Notes: generated by a model not told the origin, from the sequence alone. A DNA stretch of 64,000 bases from Ovis canadensis (GCF_042477335.2 NC_091262.1:72216001-72280000), one strand, 5' to 3'. Positions 1-12,020 are shown, counted from the first letter of the stretch. Program-made: numbers and translations.

Positions 1-254
1 CAGTCAGAACTGCACCATCATTCATAGTATCTCATTCCTGAATCCTTTTGCTACTCCCCCAAATAATACATTTTGTGTCTGGTTTCTTTCACTTTGCATA
101 ATGTCTTCATTATATAAATCATTCCCTTTTATGACTGAATAATACTCCATTGTATGGGCAGACCACTCTTGTTTATCCGGTAGGCAACTGATGGGCATTT
201 GGGTTGTCTTCATTTGGTGGCTCTTATAAATATGCCTCTATTGCCCATGTTCTT

Positions 255-441
255 TAAAATATATTTATTTATTTGGCTGCACTGAGTCTTAGTTGCAGCA
301 CAGGGGATTTTTTGATCTTCATTGCAACATGTATGATCTTTTAAAGTTGCAGCATGTGGGATCTAGTTCCCTGACCAGGGGTCAAACCTGGGCCCCCTGC
401 CTTGGGAGTGAGTCTTAGCCACTGAACCACCAAGAAAGTCC
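255..441 (-). repeat. CHR-type tRNA-Glu SINE, antisense
   Basis: Read on the - strand, the element starts with the hallmark 'ggactttcttggtggttcag' head at 441. It carries a degenerate B-box-like segment and ends in an A-rich tail near 255. It sits inside the L1 copy, so it is younger than that L1. Confidence 0.75.
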
Positions 442-661
442 CCATGGCCATGTACTTGTGTGAACATAACTTTCTCAATTATCTTGGGTAAATGCTTAGG
501 AGTGGAATTTCTGATTCACGTGGTAACTCTATGTTTAACGTTTTGAGAAACTGCCAAACTGGTTTCCAAGGTGGCTGTGTAATTTTACAATCCTGTGAGC
601 AAAGTATGAGACGTCCAGTGTCTTCATATCCTCGATGGTCTGTCTCTGATAATTTAGCCAT

Positions 662-925
662 CCTAGTGGATCTCTTGCCTGGAAAATCCCATGGACGGAG
701 GAGCCTGGTAGGCTCCTCCATGGGGTCGCGAAGAGTCGGACACGACTGAGCAACTTCACTTTCACTTTTCACTTTCACTTTTCACTTTCAGGCATTGGAG
801 AAGGAAATGGCAACCCACTCCAGTGTTCTTGCTTGGAGAATCCCAGGGACGGGGGAGCCTGGTGGGCTGCCATCTATGGGGTCACACAGAGTCGGACACG
901 ACTGAAGTGACTTAGCAGCAGCAGT
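662..925 (+). repeat. Bov-tA/Bov-A2 SINE, two partial units
   Basis: Two partial copies of the bovine tRNA-Glu/BovA consensus lie in tandem. One carries 'cttgcctggaaaatcccatg' and 'gtcggacacgactgag', followed by a (ttcactttcact)-type spacer. The second runs from about 795 to 925. Both are in + orientation and inserted into the L1. Confidence 0.85.
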
Positions 926-1918
926 GGATATAAAGTGGTATTTCATTGTGATTTCGATTTTAATCTCTCTGATGATGAATAATGTGTAACATAAACATGT
1001 GCTTATTGTTCATTTGCATATCTTCTTTGGAGAAATGTCTACTCAGATCCTTTTCCCATTTTTTTAGACTGGATTATTTGTCTTTTTTATTGTCGAGTTG
1101 TAAATATTCTTTACATACTCTAAATATAAGTTCCTTATCAAATATATTATTTGAAAATATTTTCTCTCATTCTACTGGTTGTCTGTTCACTTTGATGATG
1201 TCCTTTAGAGCACAAAGATTTCAATTTTGATGAAATCCAATGTACGTATTTTTATTTTAGTTACTTGGGCTTTACGCATCATATCTAAGAAACTATTGCC
1301 TAATCCAAGGTCATGAAGATTTATATCTAAGTTTTCTTGTAAGATATTTGTAGTTTTAGGTTTGTGATGTAATTTTAGTTAATTTTTGTATATGGTATCA
1401 AATGGGGTCCAATTTCATTATTTTGCATAAGGATATTCAGTTGTCCTGTTACCATTTGCTGAAAGGACTACTCTTTCCTCATTGAATTGTCTCCTCGTCC
1501 TTGTCAAAAATCAACTGGCTGCAAATGTGAAGGTTTATCTCTGGACTCTTAATCCTATTCCGTTGGTCCTCACATCTGTGCTTAGCCAATACCGCACTGT
1601 CTGGATCACTGTAGCTTTGTAGTAAGTTTTATAATTGGGAAGTGTGTCTTCCAGCTTTATTCTTCCTTTTTTTTTCTTTTTGAGGTTATTTGACTCTTGT
1701 AACAGCATGCCTTGTTTTGTGTGTGTAATTTCAACATCTGTGTGGGTTTCAGGCTCAGTGTGACCAAGGCTCAGTGGCACAAGGACCATCCTTTCCACCC
1801 TCCCCTATTTCCCCTTCAGCGCTGGCTTCATCCTAAGCCATCACTTGCTTTCCTCATTCATGGCAGGTTCAGTGGAGTAGTTTGAATTCAGGATTGTTAG
1901 TGCCTCTGGGACCTGCTG

Positions 1919-2000
1919 CTGCCTGCTAAGTTGCTTCAGTCGTGTCCGGCTCTTTGCAACTCAATGGACTGTAGCCCACCAAGATGCTCTGTCCATGGGA
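1919..2000 (-). repeat. Bov-tA SINE fragment, antisense
   Basis: A short antisense piece of the BovA consensus, marked by 'gcttcagtcgtgtccggctc'. It is truncated at both ends relative to the longer copies in this window. Confidence 0.7.
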
Positions 2001-3211
2001 TTAATCAGGACACTGGGGGGAGGGTGGGCAAGTCCCATGGCCTGTGTTGTCCAGCAGTGATGGTCCACAGTGCATGAGGCTGCGTCTTAATTGAGAAGAA
2101 CTTCTCACAAGAATGTCATGGGCAGTATCAGGACCACCTTGCTCTGTGGCACAGCTCACACTGAACTCCACATATTCGGCATCCCCTGGGGTATACCTCC
2201 TTCATGTTGGACACGAATGAACATTTGAGAAAGGGCTCATTTGCTCTTATACTCACAGTGTATTAATTTCATCTTCTTTCCAAGAAAAAGGAGGAAATTA
2301 CCCAGTGATGTCAAGGGGTCCTAAGGATCTCCCTCAACAGTCAATCAGTCAAGACTTATAGTCACACTCTTATGCCCGGGAAAGAGTTAGAGGTAGAGAA
2401 AATAAAAGTCACTGGGCCTTTAAGAAATGAGTGCCCCTCAGAGAGAGAGGGGCTGTGGGCAGTCAGGGTGGGCTCCTTGGAGGAAGTGGTGAGAAGAGGC
2501 AACCCCGTTCAGGAAGCCACACAAGGACCTGGACTCAGCCATCCACCTCTGCCACTGCTGGGCTGTGTTGTTTCAGGAAAACCAATTAACCTCTCTGAAC
2601 CCCAGTTTGCTCACTTGCCAATTGGCATTAATACCACATCCTTGTTGGGGCCCTTGTGAAAGGACGTGTGGGTCAACCTTTGGTGGTGGTTTGGTGTCTG
2701 GGAAGTGGCGTCCAGGGCCGGCACCCAGTCAGGTGCCAGAGATTTCTTTTTCCTTCCAGGAATTCATGTTGGACAAAATGGAGACTGTGAGATTCGTCTC
2801 ACTGCTCACGGGACCCATTGTGTGCTGGACAGCAAACAACCCCAAGGACCAGGGCCTCAGAAGCTACCCCAGGCCCTTCAGGAAACACTCAGCGAGTGAA
2901 GACTCAACCCCCAGGAGCCTCTTCCCCAGCACCCAGACCTCAGAGTGCTTCAGCCTATGCTGAGGCAGCCCGGGGCCTCCAGGCTGCCAGCATCACGACC
3001 AAATCCCTACCTGCTTGGCCTCTTTTCTTTACCCACCTGGGCTCCTGGGTCGGGGGGGTGGGGGCGGCAGTCGGGGGGGGGGGGCGCGGGGGGGCGTGGG
3101 TGGCCAGCAGGCGGGGGCGGGGCAGTGAGAGAGCAGAATTGGATCCTGAGGCCAGGAGGGGCTGAGGGGGCGCTGTTCTCCACATTTGGGGACTGATAGG
3201 GATCAAGGTGG
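2001..3211. other. Intergenic, no gene seen; G-rich tract at 3051-3122
   Basis: I see no coding exon, RNA gene or well-defined repeat here. The short open frames overlap each other on both strands and lack exon signals. From 3051 to 3122 there are closely spaced runs of 5 to 12 Gs with strong strand asymmetry. Confidence 0.5.
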
Positions 3212-3523
3212 GGCTTCCCTGGTAGCTCAGCTGGTAAAGAATCCGCCTGCAATGCAGGTCGGGAAGATCCCCTGGAGAAGGGACAGGCTACCCACTCCAG
3301 TATTCTTGGGCTTCCCTGGTGGCTCAGATGGTCAAGAATAGCCTGCAATGTGGGAGTCCTGGGTTCGATCCCTGGGTTGGGGAAGATCTCTCAGACGAGG
3401 GCATGGCAACCCACTCTGGTATTCTTGCCTGGAAAAGCCCCATGGACAGAGGAACCTGTCGGGGCTATAGTCCAAGGGGTCACAAAGAATTGGACACGAC
3501 TGAGTGACTAAGCACAGCACATC
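3212..3523 (+). repeat. Bov-tA SINE head-to-tail pair
   Basis: Two copies of the tRNA-Glu/BovA SINE lie directly joined. The first (3212-3308) stops at 'ccactccagtattcttg' and is followed at once by the 'ggcttccctggtggctcag' head of the second. The second is nearly complete and ends with 'ggacacgactgagtgact'. Confidence 0.85.
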
Positions 3524-4723
3524 ACAGGGATCAAGATGAAGCCTGCCTGGGACCATGGACAAGCGAAGGGGGTCGGGGGGAGGTCCCGAGTTGGAGGCAG
3601 GAGCCAGGTGGGAGGTACCAAGCTGGAGATCTGTACCGGAAGTGAGGGATGCATTTCTCACTATTGTGAGTGGATCTGTTTGAGACCAGGGAGCTTTGGA
3701 TAAATGTCTGATTATTGGGAACACAGGAGTCACGGGAGACGCCCAGAGCCATAGGATGCGTGGGAGCTGGCCTGACCCACAGCAGGGTGGAGGGAACTCA
3801 GTTTGTAGGGGGACATCTCATCACTGGCTCCCAAAAGCTGGATACCAAGCCAGTGCCTACTGCCCACCCAAGGGTCCCGGAGCTTCCTGGCATGAGTGCT
3901 ACTCTGAGGGAGACCAGGGCAAGGCAATGCCCTTCTTGGGGCTGGTTTTCCCACCTTGGGTGGGAAATTGGGTGTGAGGATGTCTAAGGGAGTCCCTGTT
4001 CCAGTCTGAAGTTCTTAGGTCAAGGTTGGAAAGACTTGGTCTGCATGGATGCACTGGCTTGGTGTCATTGAGCCACGGGAGTAAAATCATCCTAGTGGCC
4101 ACCGCAGCCCCTGCTGGTGTTGACTGACTTGGGTAAATGTTGAAAGTTCAGAGCAACTGATTTGCAGCAAACAGTGGCATGTCAGCAAGTTACCTTTCAT
4201 GGGGGAGTTTCAGAAGAGATGATGCAATTCCTTCAATAAGCAACACGGGACTGATGTTCTCCAAGTACTGTTGGGAGAGATGATGGGAGGTTTGGAGGGA
4301 GGGAGGGTGGGATGGGCCCCTGAGTAGGACCTGGCCACTAAATTAATTAGGGAAGCTGAATATAAGAAAGGAGGTGATGTCGGGTCAGGTCTTAAGAGCA
4401 GTTTGCACCAAAAGGGTGAGGGTGCTGCAGAGAAAGCATCATTTCCAGTTTCTGACCCTTGGGCCTTTGGAGCCAAGAGAACATCCCGGGTAAAGCTTGA
4501 GCCAGATTTCAGAAGAGAGAGGTGAGGGGAGGGCTGGAGGAAGTGAAGGAAACACAAGGCAGAGGGCTTCCTGTTTGGCTGCAGCACGAAGAATCTGACA
4601 GGCAGTCTGAGATGGTGGGTGGGCTGGGGGGCCACGTGGGGTCCCAAAGGCTGGGCTGTGAGGTTTGGACTCAGGTCTGGAGGACATATATGGGAGTGTT
4701 CTGTCCATTCCGGCTGCCATAAT
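3524..4723. other. Intergenic, no gene or clear repeat seen
   Basis: About 1.2 kb in which I recognise no exon, RNA gene or repeat family. The frames open on either strand are short and mutually overlapping, as expected for GC-rich non-coding DNA. Confidence 0.4.
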
Positions 4724-4737
4724 AAAATACCATATGC

Positions 4738-5055
4738 CAGAGCTTCCGTGGTGGTACAGGGGTTAAGAATCCACCTTCCAATGCAAGGGACACTGGTTCA
4801 ATCCCTGGTCCCGGAAGAGCCTACGTGTTGCAGGGCAACTGAGCCTGTGAGCCATAACTACCAAGACTGCACTCTAGAACCCGTGAGTCACAACAACTGA
4901 AGCCTGTGCACCTAGAGTCCACGCTCCCCAACAGGAGAAACCACGGCAGTGAGGAGCCCACACACCGCAGCTGGAGAAAGCCTATGAAATAAGGCTGCAA
5001 CTAGAGAAGGCAGCAGTGAAGATCCAACACAGCCATAAATGAGCAAACCTTTTTA
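4738..5055 (+). repeat. CHR-type tRNA-Glu SINE with 14-bp target duplication
   Basis: A long CHR-type SINE that opens with 'agcttccgtggtggtacag' and ends in a T/A-rich tail. The 14-bp direct repeat aaaataccatatgc flanks it at 4724-4737 and 5056-5069, a perfect target-site duplication. The insertion split an older repeat whose right half continues at 5070. Confidence 0.85.
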
Positions 5056-5069
5056 AAAATACCATATGC

Positions 5070-5360
5070 TGGGTGGCTTAAACAGCAGTTGTTTTTCTCC
5101 TGGTTTTAGAGGCTGGAAGTCTATGATGAAGACGCTGGCAGGTTTGGTCTGGTGAGGGCCCACTTCTGGTTCAGGGGGTGGAATGAGTGATGGAACCCCT
5201 TGAGGTCCCTTTATAAGGACACTAATCCAATCCATGAGGGCTCTGCCCTCACCTGATCACCTCCCAGAGGCCCCACTTCCAACACCATCGTGCTGGGCTG
5301 AGGATTTCCACACAGGAGTGCGGGGGAACAGGAACACTCAGCCATCACATCCACTCCCCT
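5070..5360 (+). repeat. Old mammalian interspersed repeat, family not assigned
   Basis: The sequence 'gctgggtggcttaaacagca', followed by a 'ggaggctggaagtc'-like stretch and 'cctttataaggacactaatcc', resembles a common old mammalian dispersed repeat. I cannot name the family from memory. Its left part lies before the CHR SINE, around 4690-4737. Confidence 0.5.
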
Positions 5361-5479
5361 CTACTTTCTTTCTCTCCCCACATCATCTGCTTTCCAAAGA
5401 GATCTGAAGCATCTCATTAAACTCCCTGTACTGTGGGAGATCCCGTGTAATGGGATCCCATGTCATGTGGGCACATGTT

Positions 5480-5675
5480 AAGCCAATGATTCCTAAATCT
5501 GCACAGGAAGGCTTTTTAGGATCGAGTGTGGATCCACGCCCAGAGCTTCTGACCCAGCTATCCTGGGGTGGCCAGGTCTTGGAGTGGCCAGGCCTTGGGG
5601 TCTGCATTTGTGACAAGCTCCCCAGTGATGTTGATGCTGCTGGTCCCAGGACCATATTTTGGGAACTGCTGCTTT
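5480..5675 (+). repeat. hAT-Charlie MER5/MER20-like relic
   Basis: It has the layout of MER5/MER20 non-autonomous hAT elements: a diverged terminal motif, an internal 'tgcatttgtgacaagctcccc' stretch, and a 'ccatattttgggaactgct' end. It is strongly diverged, and the boundaries are approximate. Confidence 0.5.
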
Positions 5676-6648
5676 GGAGGAATGACAAATCTGAAATGCC
5701 TAAGCTGGGCTCTGCTCCACGTGGAACACCAAGCCCCCTGCCTGGACTCCAGTTCCCATCTGTCCAATGGGGCAAGCATGATGGGGTCCCGGCCTTCTGG
5801 GAGGGCCATCCCCACCCTATATGACCTCCCCAGAGGTCCTGGACATAACACCCTGTTAGGGGCCCAGGGCACAGTCCTCTGGCTTTGCACACTGGGGCTC
5901 TGTGAAGAGCTCTTGTCCTTCTGTACCTTGCCATCTGCCTGCTGTGTACACATTATGCGTGTGTTCATAGGTCGAGTTCAGATGTTTGACACACTCCCTG
6001 GGGAGGAGGGCCATCAGAACAGAGGCCTGGTGTGACAGTGACCTGGTCACTACTCTTAAGTTTGCAGCAGGCATCTGAGTCTTCTAGAAACTCCCAGCCT
6101 CCCCTGGGCGGACCTTGGTCATGAAATTGACAACTGGGCCCTGCATTTAAGGGCCCTGGGCTCCCAGGCTTATGGCATGTACTAGAGTGTGGGAGTTTAT
6201 CCTTGCTGGGCTTTTTTGTAAAAAAAAAAAAAAATAGTCTCTCTTTTGAGAAAGCTCTCTCAGCCGTGGCCCTGAAACTTCAAAGCACTTTCTTCCTGGA
6301 TTCCAAGTTAGCTGGAGAAAGGCCTTCAAGAGCATTTGGAGGAAAAAAGCAGTGGTTTCAGGTACCTTATGAAATTTCATTTCATCTGACTTTACATCCA
6401 GACCCTGAGACCCCAAGACACCAGGAGCCTGAGGGCTTGGACATTTTCCAAGAATGAGAGCTCTTTGTACCTGACATCAAATTCCAGCTTTAATTTTCTT
6501 TAAGTGTCAGAGCATTCTTTCTACAGACCGTTCAGGAAGAGGCAGACTATTAGCTAATGGCTGGAGCTGAGAAAATTGGCTGTTTGGCAGAAAGATCAAG
6601 TTATGTCTTTCTCCCCACCAGATATTATAGTATATTCCAATTCCTTTG
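5676..6648. other. Intergenic, no gene seen; short A-tract
   Basis: No exon-like segment is recognised. A homopolymer A run at about 6221-6234 could be the tail of a decayed retroposon, but no body is recognisable upstream. Confidence 0.4.
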
Positions 6649-6832
6649 GGAGGTGGTTTTCCAACGACAATACTCATTAAAACCACCTATGACACTTGCT
6701 AAACAGGGCTTATTCTCAGAAATTATGAATTCTGGCATGAGGCCCCCAAAATCTGTTATTTTAACAATCATCCCAGATGATTCCAGTGCAGACTGGTCTC
6801 CAATCACAGGATGTGAAACACTGAGTACATCA
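6649..6832 (+). repeat. hAT-Charlie MER5A-like relic
   Basis: Reads like a diverged MER5A: 'gtggttttccaacgacaata' near one end and 'aaaatctgttattttaacaa' in the middle. The two halves are roughly inverted, as in MER5 elements. Confidence 0.5.
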
Positions 6833-7222
6833 ATGTCAAAAAGAAGAAAATCTGCTCCACGTCTACCTTTAGTCCGGAAGAATTCTCGGAAGCATCAAAG
6901 CAACCAGTAGTGATACCTGAAAATAGCTCAACCACATAAAAGTGAAAGCTGCATCTACCTCAGAACACAGCAAAATGTCCAAAGAAAAGAAAATGGGAGG
7001 GGGTGAGATCAAGGAGATGCTGAGAAATTTGAAAAAGGATCAATGTTTTTGATATTTAAAGAACTCGAGTTAAAGAATGGCATCAGTTGTTCCCAAAATG
7101 GACAAAAAATAAATCACAAAATAAAAATGGCCTGCAAACATGAAAGATATTTCTCTTGACTGAAAATAACACTGCACATTATAACTTCTTTCTTCAAAGG
7201 GTCTTTGTGGATGTGGTTAAGT

Positions 7223-7495
7223 AAAGATTTACCGATTTTTGGCTGTGCCGAGTCTTCACTGCTGCTGAGGCTTTCGTTGTGGCAGTAGGGGCTACTCTAG
7301 TTTCGGTGTGAGGGCCTCTCACTGCGGTGGCTTCTCTTCTGGAGGAGCTCAGGCTCCAGGGCATGCAGTTTCAGAAGCTCTGGAACACGGGCTTAGTTGC
7401 TCTGTGGCACGTGGACTCTGCCCAGGCCAGGGATCTAAGCTGTATCCCCTGCATTGGCAGGTGGATTCTTAACCACTGGACCACCAGGGATGTCC
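7223..7495 (-). repeat. CHR-type tRNA-Glu SINE, antisense
   Basis: On the - strand it begins 'ggacatccctggtggtccag' near 7495 and continues with the 'ttaagaatccacctgccaat' segment into the longer CHR body. It ends at about 7223. No clean target duplication was found. Confidence 0.75.
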
Positions 7496-7689
7496 ACACC
7501 TTGTAACTTCTGCCCATCAAAAAAATATTAGCTAGTACACTATGCATGTAAGATAGACTCTCCAACACTGCAATGCTGTTTGTATAAACTCTCTGGAAAG
7601 TGCTCTGAAAAGGGGTCTTAGAGGCTTACAAAATGTTTATGTCCTTTGGCTCAGCAATTCTAAGTCAAAAAATTTAAGTGAATGAAACC

Positions 7690-8170
7690 AGAGCTATTTG
7701 GTTCAAAATGACAAAGTCCAGCTCAGCTTGGCTTAAGCCAAAGACAGAGTGTATTGGCTTATAAAACAAGATGTCCAGGAATTCTCAAGCTTCGGGAACA
7801 GCTTGATCAGGGGCTCAGTGGCCACAGAAGCCAGCCTGTCTGTGGGCTCTGCTCTCCCGCATCTTGGCTGCCAACAACCTTGGGCATGCATCCTTTAAAG
7901 TTGAAGTCAGAGGAAAAGAGAGAGTGTCTCCTCGCAGTAAACCCCCGGCAAGTCCCAGGCTTTACTCTGATTGGATCACCTTGGGTCAGGTGTCACTCTT
8001 TAAACAAACCCCTGATTGGCCAAGCCTAGGCGCCCTCTCCATTCTTAATGAATCTCTATGACTAGGGGAGATTCCATGCTCTCATTTCCAGGCCTTGGTC
8101 AAATTTTTGAGCTTTAGTGAGGTGGGGTATTTTCCATGGCTAGAGACCAACCATATCACCAACCTGGTAC
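7690..8170. repeat. Possible old dispersed repeat, unclassified
   Basis: Phrases such as 'acagagtgtattggctta' and 'ctgattggatcaccttgggt' look like a widely dispersed old mammalian repeat. I cannot assign a family. No coding signal was seen. Confidence 0.3.
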
Positions 8171-8410
8171 AAACAGTGTCTGTACCAAGATGTCCACCAC
8201 ATTGCTACTTATAGCAGCCAAACTGGATAAAACCTCAATATCTCAGAGGGAGAGTTCAACCAGTCATGCAAAACTTTATGACTTTATAATTCTGTAGCCA
8301 TTATATTCCATGTTCTCAAAAATATTTAATATAAGGAAATTATCTATAGGGTATAAAGCTAAGTGGAAAAAGAAAACAAGCATTTTTTAAAAAGTTGAAT
8401 ATACACCCAA

Positions 8411-8545
8411 TGCTGGAGAAAGAAATGGCAGCCCACTCCAGTATTCTTGCCTGGGAAATCCCATGGACAGAGGAGCCTGGTGGGCTACAGTCCACGGGGT
8501 CGTTAAAGTGTTAGACATGACTTAGCGACTAAAAAACAAAACACG
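8411..8545 (+). repeat. Bov-tA SINE, 5'-truncated
   Basis: Contains 'ccactccagtattcttgcct' and 'cccatggacagaggagcctg', then a diverged terminal block 'gacatgacttagcgact'. The tRNA-derived head is missing. Confidence 0.8.
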
Positions 8546-9785
8546 TGTACTAAAAACTATATACGTAAAAGAGGGAAATAGACTAAAGGGCCAAAGCAGT
8601 GCTTCTACAGGGAGGATCCTGACCCTGGGGAGGGGGTGGGAAGTGTTAGACCCACCAGGTGCAGGAGAGTGAATAAGTGCCCCACCTCCCACCCCAAGGG
8701 GGTATCTGCATCCACACTCTTGCCAAAGGCTCAATGTTCATCTTTACCTCTTGACTTTGGGTTCGCCATGTGACTTGTCTGGCCAATGGGATGTTAGTGG
8801 ATTATGACACAAGCTGAGGCTTAACACTGACTGTGCAGTGGGCCTTATGAGCCTGTGGGAGCCCTCTGCTTGTGGAGGGATGAAAGCCACATGGAGCCCA
8901 CATAGACCAACCCACAGCTTAGATTCACTGACACTGTTCACTCCTCACCGAACCCACAGATCTGAACACGAAATAAATGCTTACAATTGTAAGCCAGTGC
9001 AGTGGGAGTTTGTTTGTTACACAGTATCACAGCAGTAGCTGTCAGATACACCTGCACACTTCTTCAAATTCCATGCTGTCTCTAATCCAAGAATCACCAG
9101 CATATGGGGAGCCAGTCCACCTGCTGGGCAGGAATGGGTCCCTGAGGACCACTGAACTGTCAAAAAAGAGTTAGAAACTGTTCTGCCATGTCACAAATGG
9201 TGAACCCTGGATTGGAAGGTTCTAGTTTTTCATTTTTTCCTTTATACTTTTGTATATTTTCCAAAGTTTCTGCAATAAGCATGGTTAACTTTTATAATTG
9301 GGGGGGGGGACTTTATTCAAAAATTGATTAAAGTAATTGGAAACCAACTCTTCTTGGCATTTCACAAAGTGAATTGTCAGGTGGTTCAACCACAGGACTC
9401 TCATCAAGTCTCTGAAGACAGGGTTCTTGGCCCCTACATACTGCTTTCTCCAAGTTCAGCAACTCTGCTTTCTGGAATGTGGCAGAATTCTCTGAATGGT
9501 CTCTATCTAATCTTAAAAATCTGGTGTCCCAAACTGAGTTCCATTCTTCAGGTAAGGAAGTTGACCAGACCAGGTAACAGGACAATTGTGGAGGAGGCTT
9601 CCTTGCCATGGCCCCAGCTGAAAAAAGTCTCTGGGCATTTCTGCCTTCACTCCCAGCTCATCACCCTGGGGATTCAGGCTCTGCCCAGCCCTGTTCTTGG
9701 TCCAGGAATGGCTGGGCTACTTTGAGGCTTGTACTCAAGACTATAAGTGCTGGCCAGGCTACGGGAACATTTTAAATGTCTTCAG
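8546..9785. other. Intergenic, no gene seen
   Basis: No exon-like signal. Around 8760-9050 there is a stretch resembling an old dispersed repeat that I cannot classify. A homopolymer G run lies at 9301-9309. Confidence 0.4.
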
Positions 9786-9960
9786 AACCTACTGTGTAGC
9801 ACAGGGAACTCTACTCAGTGCTCAGTGGTGACCTAAACGGGAAGAAAATCCAAAAAAGAGAGGCTATGGGTATACGTACAGCTGATTCACTTTGCTGTAC
9901 AGTAGAAACCAACACAGCATTGTAAAGCAACTATACTCCAATTAAAAATTAAAAAAAACT
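9786..9960 (+). repeat. L1 3' end fragment (cetartiodactyl type)
   Basis: Contains 'gtgtagcacagggaactcta', 'gctgattcactttgctgtac' and 'caactatactccaattaaaa', then an A-rich tail. This is the standard 3' end of artiodactyl L1s, heavily 5'-truncated. Confidence 0.8.
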
Positions 9961-10359
9961 CTCAAACGTCTTCAGACCCAAGCCCACCTAGTACCAGCAT
10001 GTCCCTGTATCTTACTAGGCATCTTCAGAGGCTACTGCACCATTTCTGTGCCCTTTGGTGACACAGCTCGCTTGTCCTGGCTGCCAGCTGCCAGGATGCC
10101 CAGCCCCAGGTCCCCAGGCTGCTCTCCAGCCCTGTGCATGGGGAGATGTGAGGCCCAGAGTGGCATCTCCCTCACCTTTAAATCTCTGTGCCTACCAAGG
10201 GGCACAGAGCAGGTGTTCCATGTTGGACAAGCAGGGATGTGTGAGTAAATCTAGAGAGCTAGGCTTCCTGCTGGCTCTCCACGTGGTCAGAACTTTCCTG
10301 GTGTGGTACCAAGATGCTGTTTGCAGACCACTGGGTCCTCCCCACAACCTGTGAGCTAG

Positions 10360-10490
10360 AAAGAGGCAGTGTCCCAACTCCATTCTACAGAAGGGGCAGC
10401 CGCTGCTCGGTGCAGTTATGTGGCTTGTCCAAGGTCACACAGCCGCTCAGTGGTTGAGCTGGGACATTAACTCAAGTCCACTGGGCTCCA
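10360..10490 (+). repeat. MIR SINE relic
   Basis: The core 'cttgtccaaggtcacacagc', with preceding 'cattctacagaaggggcag', matches the conserved MIR core in + orientation. Confidence 0.7.
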
Positions 10491-10539
10491 GATGGAACAG
10501 TATAACTGGAAATGTTGGCAGCAAAAAGAACAGGTACAA

Positions 10540-10720
10540 GCACTAACACGCACTGGTCGCTGCTGTGTGCCATCCACTTTGCTAAGCTCATCATTGCTCA
10601 TGCAGCCTTCATACTCACCCTGTGAAAACGACTATCCTATTTTGCAGATGAGGAAATGGAGGCTGGGAGAGGTTGAAGGCTTCCCTGAGGTCACACAGCC
10701 CAGGGGCAGGCCCCACATCT
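10540..10720 (+). repeat. MIR/MIR3 SINE relic
   Basis: 'ttttgcagatgaggaaatgg' followed by 'ccctgaggtcacacagccca' is the MIR core signature in + orientation. It is a second copy just downstream of the one at 10,360. Confidence 0.65.
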
Positions 10721-10865
10721 CTCTCCTTCCAGAGTTGGTGGGACGGGTGGGTGTTATATTATGAAGGTGTGAATCATGACCTAGAGGGCAGCAGCCAATG
10801 GCTCAAGTTCAGATCTGGGTGAAATGAAGTTCCCAGGTGGAATCAAGGGAGTGTGCTACTATAGA

Positions 10866-10996
10866 TCCCTACTGCTCAAAGTGTGGTCCGGGGACCTGCG
10901 TCCCGGGAGTCACCTGGGAGCTTGTGAGAAAGGCAGAGAATCTGCATTTTAACAAGATCCTCCCAGGATCCACCTGCACGGCCAAGCGCTGGTCTA
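10866..10996 (+). repeat. hAT-Charlie MER20-like relic
   Basis: 'gctcaaagtgtggtccgggg', 'cacctgggagcttgtgagaa' and 'ctgcattttaacaagatcc' follow each other as in MER20. Confidence 0.65.
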
Positions 10997-12017
10997 ATTT
11001 GCTCTGAGGCAAGGTTGCATTCCCCTTCGGTGAAAGTGTGACTCGTGGTTCCGCTGGGATCTGGGAGGGGCGTCTGGGAACTGGGAGGAGCCTTGTCTCT
11101 AGCCAGCCAATCAACCACCTGGGCTTCCACTGCGGTCCTTGTTTCGAGGGAGGTTCCTTCTGCCCTGACTCCGTTTCCCTACCCCTCTCCTCCATCCTCT
11201 TCCAGCCTCACCTCCTCCAGGAAGCCTCCCCAGCTGCCCCTGCCCCACAGCCCACCTCTGGGTTGCTATCCCCTTGTACAAGGTTCTCAAGAGTAACTAC
11301 CTCCTTAAAGGTATCATTTAATCGTCTGAATTTATATCTTCCCCACCTGAAGGAGAAGTTCTCAGAATGAAATTCATGTCTTAACGACATATTCTAGCAC
11401 CGATGTGGAGCCTAGCACAGAATAGGTGTCAGGAAATACGTTTTGAATGAATACATTGTTATACCCACTGAGTGAATGAATGAACAAACGAAAGAAAGTC
11501 TTAAGCAAAGGAGTGAATCTCTAAGAGAAAAGTTTAAGGCCTGCGTAGGAGCCCAGAGTGAGGGATATTTTGTCTACCACTTGGCCATCAGGGTCATCCA
11601 TGTCCCATACATGAGTGCTGATGGACACCTGGGGCCATGCCACCATCCGGGGTGAGCTGTCTCCCCACCAGTCGCCCAGGGTGAGACTTGCTAACCAGGC
11701 AAGGATTCATGAGTCCTCCAAGGGAATTCTCAGGGGAAATCTCCCTCTCTCCTCTCTGCACAATATCATAGATCATAAGAATGCTGTAGGCCATCACCCT
11801 GGGCTGTTCCAAGGGATGAGGGAGGAGGGGGCCTCAGGACAGCCAGTACCCCCACTCAAGACAGTTGACAGTGCCTGCCTTTTTGGAGCCAGCAGAGACT
11901 TGCTCTGGAGTGAGCAAAGCCACACTGGCCCACAGAGCCCTTTCAGTCCTCACTGGCCTTTAATGTATGGAGTTGGGATGGATGAAATGGAAAGGGAATA
12001 AAAAGACATGATAGGCC

Positions 12018-12020
<3 letters not shown>
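10997..12020. other. Intergenic, no gene seen
   Basis: No exon-like signal or clear repeat recognised across about 1 kb. The open frames here overlap on both strands and have no splice context or homology that I recognise. Confidence 0.4.

Larger units (their letters stand above)
1..1715 (-). repeat. L1 LINE fragment interrupted by SINEs
   Basis: This is an old, 5'-truncated L1 copy lying on the - strand. Near position 150 the reverse strand reads TMEYYSVIKGN, which resembles the C-terminal end of L1 ORF2 protein. The sequence continues in L1 order at 442-661 and 926-1715, including the stretch around 1610-1665 typical of the ORF2 3' half. Two later insertions split it: a CHR-type SINE at about 255-441 and BovA-type SINE material at about 662-925. 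No open frame of useful length survives. Confidence 0.7.

Noticed and set aside
3212..3523. tRNA genes suggested by A/B-box-like motifs in SINE heads here and elsewhere
   Set aside because: The tRNA-derived part is the promoter of Bov-tA and CHR SINEs. None folds as an intact tRNA with an anticodon arm and acceptor stem as far as I can judge.
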